7,912 bases of DNA from an uncultured Propionibacteriaceae bacterium (GTDB lineage Bacteria > Actinomycetota > Actinomycetes > Propionibacteriales > Propionibacteriaceae), in NCBI GenBank assembly GCA_947038745.1, contig CAMQXE010000053.1, positions 1-7,912 on the forward strand, read 5' to 3'. The notes under the pieces are model-generated. The model was not told the DNA's origin. It was given only the letters and a program-made list of their open reading frames with translations, and did no database searches. Below are positions 7,204 to 7,912 of the stretch, in pieces. The translations under genes were made by a program, and so were the position numbers. Numbering within the stretch: the stretch's first letter is position 1; each line of letters opens with the position of its first letter.

Positions 7204-7912
7204 ATGGTCTATGTGACCACACCTGATCCTCGCGTAGCTCCTGTTATCGAACCATTGGCGCCAGGCGCCAAGCCCCGCATCGTCATCGTTACGGGTATCT
7301 CTGGAGGAGGGCGACGTACCGCAGCGCATGTGCTTGAAGACTTGGGCTGGTACGTCGTTGATAACCTTCCGCCATCAATGTTGCTACCGCTGCTTGATCT
7401 GGCTCAAGACAAGGGGTATAGCCATGTCGCGGTCGTACTTGATGTGCGCTCGCGGGAAGCTTTTGAGCAGCTCCCGACTGTATTTTCTGAGGCAGAGCGG
7501 ATGGGGCAGAAGCTCGATGTGCTCTATCTCGATGCCTCAGATGAAGCTATCGTGCGTCGTCAAGAATCAGCTCGCAGGCCGCTTCCGCTCCAAGGTGATG
7601 GACCGATTCTTGATGGCATCACCAAGGAACGTCGCATGCTTGCGATGCTTCGAGCATCCGCAGATATGGTCATCGACACGACAAATCTCAACGTACATCA
7701 GTTGCAGGAGCGCGTTGCCCACGCCTATGGCGGAACGCTAGCTGATGAATTGCGGATTGCGGTGGTGTCCTTTGGGTTCAAGAATGGTCTACCCGTTGAT
7801 GCAGATATGGTCTTTGACGTCCGGTTCCTACCCAATCCTCATTGGGTTCCAGAATTACGGCCGCAGACGGGGCTATCAGAGCCAGTGAGTTCATATGTTC
7901 TAGCGCAGCCTG
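7204..7912 (+). CDS. rapZ: RapZ/YvcJ-family nucleotide-binding protein (RNase adapter), 5' part, cut by window edge
   Basis: The frame is open to the right edge; 236 residues are visible of a family of about 280-300. Signatures are VIVTGISGGGRRTAAHVLEDLGWY (P-loop region, 27-50, followed by VVDNLPP), DVRSRE (80-85), and DADMVFDVRFLPNPHW (199-214) with LRPQTG (218-223). In E. coli RapZ is an RNA-binding adapter that directs RNase E to the small RNA GlmZ and so tunes amino-sugar synthesis; in Gram-positives the homologue YvcJ binds and hydrolyses GTP. The actinobacterial role is less clear. The P-loop lysine is arginine (R37), which I recall as common in actinobacteria. Start is uncertain: ATG 7204, GTG 7213 (MTTPDPRVAP, with CACAAT seven bases upstream) and ATG 7165 are in frame, and none has a good Shine-Dalgarno. 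It follows uvrC, the usual actinobacterial order, with yvcK and whiA expected next. Confidence 0.95.
   Translation, partial: MVYVTTPDPRVAPVIEPLAPGAKPRIVIVTGISGGGRRTAAHVLEDLGWYVVDNLPPSMLLPLLDLAQDKGYSHVAVVLDVRSREAFEQLPTVFSEAERMGQKLDVLYLDASDEAIVRRQESARRPLPLQGDGPILDGITKERRMLAMLRASADMVIDTTNLNVHQLQERVAHAYGGTLADELRIAVVSFGFKNGLPVDADMVFDVRFLPNPHWVPELRPQTGLSEPVSSYVLAQP

Noticed and set aside
7328..7741. 137-codon plus-strand open frame at the right end
   Set aside because: It is an out-of-frame shadow of rapZ, whose own frame contains all the conserved RapZ motifs and runs off the window.

Overview
The window looks like ordinary chromosomal DNA from an actinobacterium of moderate GC content. Three things support this: a mycothiol-type DinB/MDMPI protein at the left edge, an actinobacterial-type UvrA (first zinc module of CPxGH...CPEC form), and a uvrC followed by a rapZ whose P-loop carries arginine where lysine is usual. 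A member of the Actinomycetaceae or a relative with similar GC would fit, but that is a guess. I see no mobile element, CRISPR array, RNA gene or clear sign of horizontal transfer.

Layout: (1) 1-355, minus strand: 5' part of a mycothiol-dependent maleylpyruvate isomerase-family gene, cut by the window edge. (2) 430-3405, plus: complete uvrA, divergent from (1) across 74 bp. (3) 3418-5038, minus: three small genes between the two repair genes. These are a DUF6498-type membrane protein convergent with uvrA (12 bp gap), a YchJ/UPF0225-type SEC-C protein, and a Nudix hydrolase; the last two form a tightly coupled pair read Nudix first. (4) 5190-7130, plus: complete uvrC, divergent from the Nudix gene. 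(5) about 7204 to the right edge, plus: 5' part of rapZ, the RNase adapter/nucleotide-binding protein that in actinobacteria usually sits between uvrC and yvcK-whiA.

How the genes work together: UvrA (damage recognition ATPase) and UvrC (dual-incision nuclease) are two of the three core proteins of bacterial nucleotide excision repair; uvrB is not in this window. A Nudix hydrolase divergent from uvrC could be a nucleotide-pool or housekeeping enzyme, but its substrate cannot be read from sequence. RapZ probably belongs to cell-envelope or amino-sugar control rather than repair.

The most interesting thing I found is regulatory. All five genes that begin a likely transcript carry a TANNNT hexamer exactly 6 or 7 nt before the start codon: TAGGGT, TAGGCT, TACCGT, TAGTCT and TAGACT. 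This is the expected position of a -10 box if transcription starts on the first base of the start codon, so these genes are predicted to make leaderless mRNAs. The one gene that is clearly internal to an operon (SEC-C) instead has a Shine-Dalgarno AGGA. This pattern also settles two ambiguous starts. I found no convincing novel multi-gene system; the rest is conserved housekeeping content.
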